DNA from: Calendula officinalis | Lineage: Eukaryota > Streptophyta > Magnoliopsida > Asterales > Asteraceae | Direction of reading: 5' to 3' | DNA: 64,000 nucleotides | Assembly (NCBI GenBank): GCA_963853835.1 | Contig: OY970823.1 | Coordinates: forward strand, 6,404,001 to 6,468,000 | In this document: one piece after another, positions 33,047 to 45,200 of the stretch | Layout: each line of letters opens with the position of its first letter | Numbering within the stretch: the stretch's first letter is position 1 | Position numbers and translations under genes: made by a program | The notes under the pieces: generated by a model | What the model was told of the DNA's origin: nothing | What the model saw: only the letters and a program-made list of their open reading frames with translations | Database searches by the model: none

Positions 33047-35767
33047 CTACACTCTTCTTTCTCCACTAAGATTTGGGCATCTGGTTCTGTTATGCCCTGT
33101 CCGGTCGCAAATTCCACAATGGTATCTGCCAGATTGCGTTGGATCTGCCTGGTCCATCTCCATAGGGAACCTATTCACCTGTCTCCTCCCTCTTATTGTG
33201 GAAATTCTTCCACTTGCGGCTCTCAATCCCCAATTCGGGTCGTTTCAGTAAAAGACATGGGCTAGCGGGGTAAAGGCTTTTCTATATTGACGTTGCCAAT
33301 AGTGTGTTGTGTACACCCGATTCGCGAGAAGGTTCGGGTCATCACCTCTATGACGACAAACGGCAATAGCATGTGAACACGGAAATCACATCATTTGCCA
33401 CTTCCCGCATGTACAAGAACCGTTTCCACCGTTGTAAGTCACCGTTTGATCGTTCCCACCACTTTGGCCCGGTTGAACCCTTGTCCTCACCCTGTACACG
33501 CCCTCCGTGTAGTCAAAGTTCACAATATCGTGCTGGCGTCCATATCTGTCGCGTCTGGTGAAAAGATCCCACATACGCGGGGTTAGTTGCGTGTTACATT
33601 TAGACGCTTTCTCAGCACGCTCTCTGAAGAGGTTGACAGTTTTTGTGAATGTGAAGTCAACCATTGCCTTAATTGGGAGAAGCCTAGCCCCACACAATAC
33701 ATTGTTGTAACTCTCGGCGATGTTTGATGTCGTGTTCCCCCAACGTCTATGGTCTGTGTCTCCCAAAAGAGTCCACTTATCAACCCCGATCTCCTCCAGA
33801 TACGCCCCCGCGGACTCGTTGATAGATAGGAGTTCGTCTCTGGCTACCTGAAATTTACGCAATTCAGTCGTGGCACCCATCACCCAACATAGTTGCTTCA
33901 TTCGGTGGTTTTTGAAACCCTTGTAGAGGTTGCTTCTGACGTGCCTCAGACAATATCTATGATACGCATTTGGCTCCTGCCACTCTTCAAGATTGTTTAT
34001 TGCATATAGAAGCCCGTGGTGCCTGTCAGAAATGACACATAACCGACATAGCCTGCCAGATTTTTGACGTTGATTGCAAACGTACTGCCGTAGGTTATTG
34101 AAGAACCATGCCCAATTTTCGTTTGACTCCTCGTCAACAATGGCATACGCGAGAGGTAAAATCTGATTATTCGCGTCTTTTGTGACGGCAGTCAACAGTT
34201 TCGCTCTGTACGAGCCTTTTAAAAATGTCCCGTCCACACAAATAACAGGCATGCAATACGGAAAGGCAGCGATAGCAGGTCCAAAAGCCCAAAAAATAGA
34301 TTTAAAAATTTGTCGGGTGTCATCAGCACTCTCCTTCTCCCTAATTGACCACTGAACGATTGTGGAAGGGTTTGCCGCCAATAAAGCCTCAATGTACTTG
34401 GGCAACTCTTCAAAGTTGCTTTCCCAACTCCCGAATAGCCTCTCTATAGCAATATGCCTAGCACGCCAAGCCTTGATGTAAGATATGTCAACGTGAATAT
34501 TTTATTTGACATCTGCTATAATGTGTTTTAACGGGAATGCGATATTGATCCTTACGTGGTGGAGGATTTTGGTGGCTATGAACTCGGACGTCAAACATCT
34601 GTTGTTGTTTCCAGAAACCGTACCCTGATGACAATTGTGCATGCCTACCCATTTTCGTAGTTTCCACAACCCTTCCTTCCGCTTCTTAGTTGCACGAACA
34701 TACCATTCACATGGGGCGTCCGAGTTCGAGGGGTTGCTGGTTGATGGGTTTTGGTTAGAGGGGTTGCTGGTTGATGGGTTTTGGTTAGAGGGGTTGCTGG
34801 TTGATGGGTTTTGGTTAGAGGGGTTGCTGGTTGATGAGGGGTTCTCATCTGGGTTGTTCCGTATTTTTTTTGGTTTAAGAGTAGAGCACCTAGCAACCCA
34901 CCTTGTAGTTGAACTATCAACAACCCAAAGCTCTTTATTTTGGTCTATATTCCAAGACCTAACCGCATCAATCATCTCTTGCTTGTTAGAAAAGAACATA
35001 TTAATTTGCAAGTGGTAAGGCCTGTTTGAGTTCCAAAATAATATTTCATCGTTTTCATCAGATATGGGGCCCTGCTCATCAACCTCAGTTTGTGCATTTG
35101 TTTGAAATTGGTTGTAGTCATACAAAGCCAATTGAGGTTGGTCAACGTGCGGGCCGCCTTCATCCGCCTCACCGTTGTCATAAAATTCGTCCATCGTGTC
35201 ATCAGATTGTGGCTCGTCTTCCGATCTATCCAAGATGGCATCTTCATTGTTGCCAATGCCAAGATTGGTTGCTGGTGGAGGGTGTGAATTATCAAACGAG
35301 GGGGCAGTTGTCGATGGACCAGCCATGTTTGCGGACTCATAATAAGTTGGAGCTTCCGTTGCAGTTGGAGCAGTAACTACTTCTGATACTGACCAGTGTT
35401 GCGTATTCACATACTCGATTTGGGGAGGTTGTGAGGGACCCATATTTTGCATATCCACAAAAATATGACCCATGAATTGTTCAGTTACACCGGCAATAAA
35501 GTATAGTGTCTCTAAGCTTTCATCACTTGTTATTCTTGCAGTGTAACTTAAACCATTGTAGTCATAACATAAATAATATTCTAAGTTGTATTGGTCTCTC
35601 GTGACTCGAAGATGGCTGTAAGCCAAGTTTTCAAAACTTTCGTAAGTAAGTTTTTTTACAAAGACAATAGAACATTGCAGGTACGAATCACCTGATACTA
35701 AGCCGTTTGAAAAACCAAGGTTACCACCCCAATATAGAGTAGTAATGAAAGGTTTCGCCAAATCCAT
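33047..35767 (-). pseudogene. MuDR-type MULE transposase with three nonsense codons
   Basis: One frame of 907 codons running leftward. The N-terminal ~100 residues form a plant-MULE domain with LYWGGN and YDYNGLSY, followed by an acidic linker. Next come the MuDR domain (NKQEMIDAVRSWNIDQNKEL near 34995, CEWYVRATKKRKEGLWKLRK near 34690), interrupted by a TSNPSNQNPS repeat; the DDE core with PVICVDGTFLKGSY, LCVISDRHHGLLYAI, CLRHVRSN and NIAESYN; a SWIM finger, CTCGKWQ followed by PCSHAIAVC; and a CCHC knuckle, CGICDRTGHNRTRC, near 33100. Stops: TAA at 34502-34504 just before the core, TGA at 33386-33388 inside the SWIM finger, and TGA at 33245-33247. All are reachable by a single C-to-T change (from CAA or CGA), as expected of methylated, silenced DNA. 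Otherwise the frame is intact, so inactivation is recent. Confidence 0.92.
34725..34830 (-). repeat. 30-bp minisatellite in the transposase coding region
   Basis: Three and a half near-exact copies of a 30-bp unit encode a ten-residue TSNPSNQNPS-type repeat within the MuDR domain region. The unit length is a multiple of three, so copy-number change keeps the frame. Confidence 0.9.
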
Positions 35768-36885
35768 TTAAAGGATATGTATTTAGTGGAAGGTTTTTTT
35801 AATAATATTTGAAGAAATTGAAAGGTTGAAAGTTATGGTTGGTGATACTGGAATGAGTGTGTATGAATGACAAAATATAAGGCTTAAATGACAAAATATG
35901 AGTGCGTATTTATATGAGTTTATGAAGTTCGATTAAATTTTCCAACCAGATATTTGATGTTGACTACACTTAAAACACATCTCACTGAAAAGGCTGAAGT
36001 CTGAAAAGGCTGAAGTCTACAAAAAAGTACTCAACTAGATATCACCAGTGTTTGTCGTGTTTCTTGCCAATTCAATTCACGGACTCACTTTGACAACAGA
36101 TGTCAACTTTATGTCACTTTTTCTTCCAATTTTATTCACGGACTAAAGAATCTCTGCAAAACCTGATACACATTTATTATCCCAACCATATAATTTACTT
36201 TCCTGTCATGGTCAAATCTGCCCCAACCACCCACTTCAAGTGAAGCCGGCCTCGGGGAGTCCGCCGGTCAGTGATCCCGGCCTCGAGGAGTCCGCCGGTC
36301 AGTGATGCCGGCCTCGAGGAGTCCGCCGGTCAGTCAAAGCTTTTAATTCAGACCTCTTTATTCACGGACTACTAACCACCAAAATTAAATTGATTGAAGC
36401 CGGCCTCCTGGAGTCCCCCGGTCAGCGAAGCCGGTCTCGAGGAGTCCGCCGGTCAGCGAAGCCGGTCTCGAGGAGTCCGCCGGTCAGCGAAGCCGGCCTC
36501 TCGGAGTCCATATACTTCCAAAAAACTGCAAAAGCCAAAAAACTGCAAAAGCTTTTAATTCAGACCTCTTTATTCACGGACGACTGCAAAAGCTCATACA
36601 CATTTATTCCCAATTTATAATACCACCAAATGCAAAGCAGGCGTGGCTAATGACGCCGCCCTCCAAGAGGGAGTTTTCAGTCAAAGCCGGTCTCCAAGAG
36701 GGAGTTTTCAGCCAAATTAAACTTACCCCAACCACCATTATTTATTGAAACAGGTCACGAGGAGGCCCTCTTCACTTATAAAAAGACTGCATACCACACT
36801 CAAGATCAATCACACTCAAACTCAATTCCTCAAACTCTACTTCAACCAAACACTTCAAAAACGTTACCATCTATTTCGTTAAAAA
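35768..36885. promoter_or_regulatory. Divergent promoter region with GCCGGCCTC repeats
   Basis: This 1.1-kb gap separates the starts of the transposase (-) and the PMD gene (+). From 36240 to 36510 it carries seven copies of a 15-bp unit like GCCGGCCTCGAGGAG, most followed by TCCGCCGGTCAG, and from 36650 to 36715 two diverged GCCGGTCTCCAAGAG-type copies. The same core occurs in both termini. A sequence TATAAAAAGAC at 36777-36787 lies about 100 bp before the PMD ATG and may be its TATA box. Confidence 0.75.
36240..36510. repeat. Internal tandem GCCGGCCTC motif cluster
   Basis: Seven units, partly tandem, share the core of the terminal repeats. The best block repeats at ~34-bp spacing (core plus TCCGCCGGTCAGTGAT). 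The cluster is rich in CG and CHG sites, in contrast to the AT-rich surroundings. Confidence 0.85.
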
Positions 36886-39284
36886 ATGAATAACATGCAA
36901 GTTGTTCCCGGTCCTATTAACCCGGAATTATTATATTTAGCTACTGAGCACAGAGCTTATGGTTTATTTCTTAATCGGATCGCTGATAATGTTTTTCATA
37001 TTAGACGGGCTGATAAAACTTTTTTTCGCATTCACAAAAGTGTCAAAGAGTCACTTCCCGATGTCTTCTGGAACTACATCCGTGTGTCAGGTTTTGCAGG
37101 AGTGCTTGACTGCCAATTCAGGGAAATTAATCACGGTCTTGTCACAACACTCGTCGAGAGGTGGCGGCCGGAAACAAACGCATTTCACATGCCAGTTGGA
37201 GAGGTCACAGTGACCCTCCAAGATGTTCAAGCTATATGGGGGTTGCGGACTGATGGCGACGCTGTTACAGGTGTTGAACCGCAAACCGATTATGACCACA
37301 TAATTGACAACTTTCAGCGGTTGCTTGGTTTCAGGCCGGCAAGAGGTGATTTTAAAGGCAGTCAGGTGAGAGTAACATGTCTTACTAATTTTATGGCGGA
37401 GTTTACCCCGCGGGATGAATTGGAGTGGCTCAAAGAGCAAGGCTATACGTACTGCTTCTACTGAACGGTACTATATTTACGCATAACACTGACAACTACT
37501 GCCATTTGTATTTGTTACACTTACTTGAAGATCTAGAGGAATGCGGTCGATATAGTTGGGGTAGTGCTGTTCTGGCCAGTCTCTACCGAAACCTCTCCAA
37601 AGGAACTGATCCTAAACTATGGCACATTTGCGGGCCTATGAGTTTGCTTCAATTATGGGCATGGACTAGGTTGCCCAATTTTTCACCGATTCTTACTGAT
37701 AGAAATATAGCATTAAACGGAAAAACATTTGGTGCTAGGTACGTAATCCGGTATCATTATATTAAAATGATAATAGCCTAACTAATTTTCAATATATTAA
37801 AATTCAGGTGGAATCAAAAGCTATCGTACGTGCACCTACCGAAGAACTGTGTGACAGGGTATCGGTCATCGTTAGAAAATTTGACAAGCGGAGAGGTATT
37901 TTACTAGTTAAATCTAATCTACAAATGTTATACAAAATATTGAGCTATAACAAAATTTTGCAGTTCTTGTGGACTCCATATGAACAATTTGCCCAACTTC
38001 TATCCCCAGCGTGTACACACAACCCGCAGAGCTGGTTATGTGTAACATATGTTATTCATTGGGAATTAGTTGAGCAATACTTACCCAACAGGGTATTAAG
38101 ACAATTCAACGTTTATCAAGGTATTCCAATGGCGCCCCTCTTTAATATAGCAGATCATAGGAGGTTACGTAAAGAGAGCCGTAGAGGAAACGCAAGTCGC
38201 GATTGGCGTGTGAAGCGTGCCGTTTATGTGACACATTGGAACAACCGTCTAAATAATTCCATTCATGTGGACCAATGGATGGACATGCCAACAACTTCAA
38301 ATGATTATATGCCTTGGTACTTTCAGCGTACCATAGGCTTTATTAGAAATCCAAGGCCTGTTGGAGACAACTTATCACGTGGCCATAATCTGGGAGGAGC
38401 TTTAAATGTTGCGGTAATATTTCATAATGATGTTTATATGTACACTTAGTCATAATATATTAATATTTGATATAACATGTATGTAGGCTGATGGGTTAGC
38501 ACATCTTCAATCGATGATGCAACCGTACCTGGGACAACAGGAGTTTCAGCCTGTTATAGGTGACATGTATCAATTGTCCCAGGATTACTTGTACCAGGCA
38601 CATGAAGAAGAACGTCCAAGTTATTGGGCTCCTCGTGTGGCACCTATTCAGCATCAAGCGCCACAGCTGACACAAGAGGAACTAATGCCGGTACCGAGAT
38701 GGATGCGGGGGGCTCGTAGGGCCCAACAAACTCATACAGAAGATGAGGGCCCATCAAACCGGGGGGAATCTAGTGCCCAACAAACACAAACTGAATATGC
38801 TGGTGGTGCCAGTACATCATACCAAATGGGCAACAATCCAAGTTGGAACTTACAACAGGGGGGTCTAGTACGCAATTTGAAAACCAAAATGAACTTAATA
38901 TGGATGGAATATCTCAAAATGATTTTATCTCGGAATTGTTTACTACCCCCCCCCCCCCCCCCCGCGTATGCTCACCAGCAAATGACAAACGAATTCAGTT
39001 TCACACATTCCCCTCATAATTATTTCGCGAGCCAATCTTCTGATCATCCACCTAATAGAAACGTGAGTCCGATCCATCAGTTTGACATGAATATAGACCC
39101 AGCTCATCATGTAGAACAACAAAGGCCGACAAGAAACAGAAGACCACCGAATTGTGGGACAGGTGGAAAGGGGGCCACAATCATTAGCTTATATTTTTGG
39201 CCAAAGTTGTATTATGCAATTAACTTTATATGTATGTTTTTGGATTACAAAAAACTATTTTTTTTGCATTTCAGATTGTCATAA
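36886..39284 (+). pseudogene. Plant mobile domain (PMD/MAIN-like) gene, frameshifted, C-terminus running into the satellite
   Basis: PMD proteins occur in plant transposons and as the domesticated factors MAIN and MAIL1, which act in gene silencing and meristem upkeep. Exon 1 (36886-37738) begins MNNMQVVPGPINPELLYLA and has the PMD blocks LVTTLVERWRPETNAFHMPV, LQDVQAIWGLRTDG, YSWGSAVLASLYRNL and LLQLWAWTRLP. Exon 2 (37808-37895) reads WNQKLSYVHLPKN; exon 3 (37964-38413) starts FLWTPYEQF; exon 4 starts at 38487 with ADGLAHLQSMMQPYL. All splice borders are GT-AG and in phase. Defects: a one-base loss near 37424 breaks exon 1, and a G-run near 38857 and a C-run (38946-38963) shift the frame in the low-complexity tail. 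After RRPPNCGTGG the frame runs into the satellite array and ends at 39282-39284, so the native 3' end is replaced. Confidence 0.82.
38946..38963 (+). repeat. Poly-C tract in the PMD last exon
   Basis: An uninterrupted run of about 18 C codes for a proline stretch in the tail of the PMD product. Length change here would shift the frame, and the text on its two sides appears to belong to different frames. Confidence 0.85.
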
Positions 39285-42200
39285 CTCTTTCATTACTTAT
39301 CTTTTTGCTATAATTATTTTTCATATGTTTACACTATCATCAATACTGCAACTACCATTTAGAAAGTTATATCTGAATAACTTAAAAGTGTACTATATCA
39401 AGCTCCAAAGTTAGACATTTAATATTTTTCAACTTTTTTTGAATACTTCATTTTTAAATGACAAATAAACACTAATTTTGCATTTTCATGGATGAAATTA
39501 ACTTTATATGTATGTTTTTGGATTACAAAAAACTATTTTTTTTGCATTTTCAGATTGTCATAACTCTTTCATTACTTATCTTTTTGCTATAATTCTTTTT
39601 CATATGTTTACACTATCATCAATACTGCAACTATCATTTAGAAAGTTATAACTGAATAACTAAAAAGTATACTGTATGAAGCTCCAAAGTTAGACATTTA
39701 ATATTTTTCAATTTTTTTAATACTTTATTTTTAAATGACAAATAAACACTAATTTTGTATTTTCATGGATCAAATTAACTTTATATGTATGTTTTTGGAT
39801 TACAAAAAACTATTTTTTTGCATTTTCAGATTCTCATAACACTTTCATTACTTATCTTTTTGCTATAATTCTTTTTCATATGTTTACACTATCATCAATA
39901 CTGCAACTACCATTTAGAAAGTTATATCTGAATAACTTAAAAGTGTACTATATCAAGCTCCAAAGTTGGACATTTAATATTTTTCAACTTTTTTTGAATA
40001 CTTCATTTTTAAATGACAAATAAACACTAATTTTGCATTTTCATGGATGAAATTAACTTTATATGTATGTTTTTGGATTACAAAAAACTATTTTTTTTTG
40101 CATTTTCAGATTGTCATAACTCTTTCATTACTTATCTTTTTGCTATAATTCTTTTTCATATGTTTACACTATCATCAATACTGCAACTATCATTTAGAAA
40201 GTTATAACTGAATAACTAAAAAGTATACTGTATGAAGCTCCAAAGTTAGACATTTAATATTTTTCAATTTTTTTAATACTTTATTTTTAAATGACAAATA
40301 AACACTAATTTTGTATTTTCATGGATCAAATTAACTTTATATGTATGTTTTTGGATTACAAAAAACTATTTTTTTGCATTTTCAGATTCTCATAACTCTT
40401 TCATTACTTATCTTTTTGCTATAATTCTTTTTCATATGTTTACACTATCATCCATACTGCAACTATCATTTAGAAAGTTATATCTGAATAACTTAAAAGT
40501 GTACTGTATCAAGCTCCAAAGTTAGACATTTAATATTTTTCAATTTTTTTTAATACTTTATTTTTAAATGACAAATAAACACTAATTTTGCATTTTCATG
40601 GATGAAATTAACTTTATATGTATGTTTTTGGATTACAAAAAACTATTTTTTTGCATTTTCAGATTGTCATAACTCTTTCATTACTTATCTTTTTGCTATA
40701 ATTCTTTTTCATATGTTTACATTATCATCAGTACTGCAACTATCATTTAGAAAGTTATATCTGAATGACTTAAAAGTGTACTGTATCAAGCTCCAAAGTT
40801 AGACATTTAATATTTTTCAATTTTTTTTAATACTTTATTTTTAAATGACAAATAAACACTAATTTTGCATTTTCATGGATCAAATTAACTTTATATGTAT
40901 GTTTTTGGATTACAAAAAACTATTTTTTTGCATTTTCAGATTGTCATAACTCTTTCATTACTTATCTTTTTGCTATAATTCTTTTTCATATGTTTACACT
41001 ATCATCAATACTGCAACTATCATTTAGAAAGTTATATATGAATAACTTAAAAGTGTACTGTATCAAGCTCCAAAGTTAGACATTTAATATTTTTCAATTT
41101 TTTTTTAATACTTTATTTTTAAATGACAAATAAACACTAATTTTGCATTTTCCCGGATGAAATTAACTTTATATGTATGTTTTTGGATTACAAAAAACTA
41201 TTTTTTTGCATTTTCAGATTGTCATAACTCTTTCATTACTTATCTTTTTGCTATAATTCTTTTTCATATGTTTACACTATCATCAATACTGCAAATATCA
41301 TTTAGAAAGTTATATCTGAATAACTTAAAAGTGTACTGTATCAAGCTCCAAAGTTAGACATTTAATATTTTTCAATTTTTTTTAATACTTTATTTTTAAT
41401 TGACAAATAAACACTAATTTTGCATTTTCATGGATGAAATTAACTTTATATGTATGTTTTTGGATTACAAAAAACTATTTTTTTTTGCATTTTCAGATTG
41501 TCATAACTCTTTCGTTACTTATCTTTTTGCTATAATTCTTTTTCATATGTTTACACTATCATCAATACTGCAACTATCATTTAGAAAGTTATAACTGAAT
41601 AACTAAAAAGTATACTGTATGAAGCTCCAAAGTTAGACATTTAATATTTTTCAATTTTTTTAATACTTTATTTTTAAATGACAAATAAACACTAATTTTG
41701 TATTTTCATGGATCAAATTAACTTTATATGTATGTTTTTGGATTACAAAAAACTATTTTTTTGCATTTTCAGATTCTCATAACTCTTTCATTACTTATCT
41801 TTTTGCTATAATTCTTTTTCATATGTTTACACTATCATCCATACTGCAACTATCATTTAGAAAGTTATATCTGAATAACTTAAAAGTGTACTGTATCAAG
41901 CTCCAAAGTTAGACATTTAATATTTTTCAATTTTTTTTAATACTTTATTTTTAAATGACAAATAAACACTAATTTTGCATTTTCATGGATGAAATTAACT
42001 TTATATGTATGTTTTTGGATTACAAAAAACTATTTTTTTGCATTTTCAGATTGTCATAACTCTTTCATTACTTATCTTTTTGCTATAATTCTTTTTCATA
42101 TGTTTACATTATCATCAGTACTGCAACAATCATTTAGAAAGTTATATCTGAATGACTTAAAAGTGTACTGTATCAAGCTCCAAAGTTAGACATTTAATAT

Positions 42201-45200
42201 TTTTCAATTTTTTTTAATACTTTATTTTTAAATGACAAATAAACACTAATTTTGCATTTTCATGGATCAAATTAACTTTATATGTATGTTTTTGGATTAC
42301 AAAAAACTATTTTTTTGCATTTTCAGATTGTCATAACTCTTTCATTACTTATCTTTTTGCTATAATTCTTTTTCATATGTTTACACTATCATCAATACTG
42401 CAAATATCATTTAGAAAGTTATATCTGAATAACTTAAAAGTGTACTGTATCAAGCTCCAAAGTTAGACATTTAATATTTTTCAATTTTTTTTTAATACTT
42501 TATTTTTAAATGACAAATAAACACTAATTTTGCATTTTCCCGGATGAAATTAACTTTATATGTATGTTTTTGGATTACAAAAAACTATTTTTTTGCATTT
42601 TCAGATTGTCATAACTCTTTCATTACTTATCTTTTTGCTATAATTCTTTTTCATATGTTTACACTATCATCAATACTGCAAATATCATTTAGAAAGTTAT
42701 ATCTGAATAACTTAAAAGTGTACTGTATCAAGCTCCAAAGTTAGACATTTAATATTTTTCAATTTTTTTTAATACTTTATTTTTAATTGACAAATAAACA
42801 CTAATTTTGCATTTTCATGGATGAAATTAACTTTATATGTATGTTTTTGGATTACAAAAAACTATTTTTTTTTGCATTTTCAGATTGTCATAACTCTTTC
42901 GTTACTTATCTTTTTGCTATAATTCTTTTTCATATGTTTACACTATCATCAATACTGCAACTATCATTTAGAAAGTTATAACTGAATAACTAAAAAGTAT
43001 ACTGTATGAAGCTCCAAAGTTAGACATTTAATATTTTTCAATTTTTTTAATACTTTATTTTTAAATGACAAATAAACACTAATTTTGTATTTTCATGGAT
43101 CAAATTAACTTTATATGTATGTTTTTGGATTACAAAAAACTATTTTTTTGCATTTTCAGATTCTCATAACTCTTTCATTACTTATCTTTTTGCTATAATT
43201 CTTTTTCATATGTTTACACTATCATCCATACTGCAACTATCATTTAGAAAGTTATATCTGAATAACTTAAAAGTGTACTGTATCAAGCTCCAAAGTTAGA
43301 CATTTAATATTTTTCAATTTTTTTTAATACTTTATTTTTAAATGACAAATAAACACTAATTTTGCATTTTCATGGATGAAATTAACTTTATATGTATGTT
43401 TTTGGATTACAAAAAACTATTTTTTTGCATTTTCAGATTGTCATAACTCTTTCATTACTTATCTTTTTGCTATAATTCTTTTTCATATGTTTACATTATC
43501 ATCAGTACTGCAACAATCATTTAGAAAGTTATATCTGAATGACTTAAAAGTGTACTGTATCAAGCTCCAAAGTTAGACATTTAATATTTTTCAATTTTTT
43601 TTAATACTTTATTTTTAAATGACAAATAAACACTAATTTTGCATTTTCATGGATCAAATTAACTTTATATGTATGTTTTTGGATTACAAAAAACTATTTT
43701 TTTGCATTTTCAGATATTCATAACTCTTTCATTACTTATCTTTTTGCTATAATTCTTTTTCATATGTTTACACTATCATCAATACTGCAACTATCATTTA
43801 GAAAGTTATATATGAATAACTTAAAAGTGTACTGTATCAAGCTCCAAAGTTAGACATTTAATATTTTTCAATTTTTTTTAATACTTTATTTTTAAATGAC
43901 AAATAAACACTAATTTTGCATTTTCCCGGATGAAATTAACTTTATATGTATGTTTTTGGATTACAAAAAACTTTTTTTTTGCATTTTCAGATTGTCATAA
44001 CTCTTTCATTACTTATCTTTTTGCTATAATTCTTTTTCATATGTTTACACTATCATCAATACTGCAAATATCATTTAGAAAGTTATATCTGAATAACTTA
44101 AAAGTGTACTGTATCAAGCTCCAAAGTTAGACATTTAATATTTTTCAATTTTTTTTAATACTTTATTTTTAATTGACAAATAAACACTAATTTTGCATTT
44201 TCATGGATGAAATTAACTTTATATGTATGTTTTTGGATTACAAAAAACTATTTTTTTGCATTTTCAGATTGTCATAACTCTTTCATTACTTATCTTTTTG
44301 CTATAATTCTTTTTAATATATTTACACTATCATCAATACTGCAACTATCATTTAGAAAGTTATATCTGAATAACTTAAAAGTGTACTGTATCAAGCTCCA
44401 AAGTTAGACATTTAATATTTTTCAATTTTTTTTAATACTTTATTTTTAAATGACAAATAAACACTAATTTTGCATTTTCATGGATGAAATTAACTTCATA
44501 TGTATGTTTTTGGATTACAAAAAATTATTTTTTTGCATTTTCAGATTGTCATAACTCTTTCATTACTTATCTTTTTGCTATAATTCTTTTTCATATGTTT
44601 ACACTATCATCCATACTGCAACTATCATTTAGAAAGTTATATCTGAATAACTTAAAAGTGTACTGTATCAAGCTCCAAAGTTAGACATTTAATATTTTTC
44701 AATTTTTTTTAATACTTTATTTTTAAATGACAAATAAACACTAATTTTGCATTTTCATGGATGAAATTAACTTTATATGTATGTTTTTGGATTACAAAAA
44801 ACTATTTTTTTGCATTTTCAGATTGTCATAACTCTTTCATTACTTATCTTTTTGCTATAATTCTTTTTCATATGTTTACATTATCATCAGTACTGCAACA
44901 ATCATTTAGAAAGTTATATCTGAATGACTTAAAAGTGTACTGTATCAAGCTCCAAAGTTAGACATTTAATATTTTTCAATTTTTTTTAATACTTTATTTT
45001 TAAATGACAAATAAACACTAATTTTGCATTTTCATGGATCAAATTAACTTTATATGTATGTTTTTGGATTACAAAAAACTATTTTTTGCATTTTCAGATT
45101 GTCATAACTCTTTCATTACTTATCTTTTTGCTATAATTCTTTTTAATATATTTACACTATCATCAATACTGCAACTATCATTTAGAAAGTTATATCTGAA

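Noticed and set aside
33041..33265. Plus-strand frame as a separate small gene
   Set aside because: The opposite strand is the transposase tail with a CCHC zinc knuckle; the plus frame is its shadow.
37368..37425. An intron explaining the frame change in PMD exon 1
   Set aside because: At 58 bases it is too short, and the text between (VTCLTNFMAEFTPRDE) looks like conserved PMD coding. A one-base loss near 37424 is simpler.
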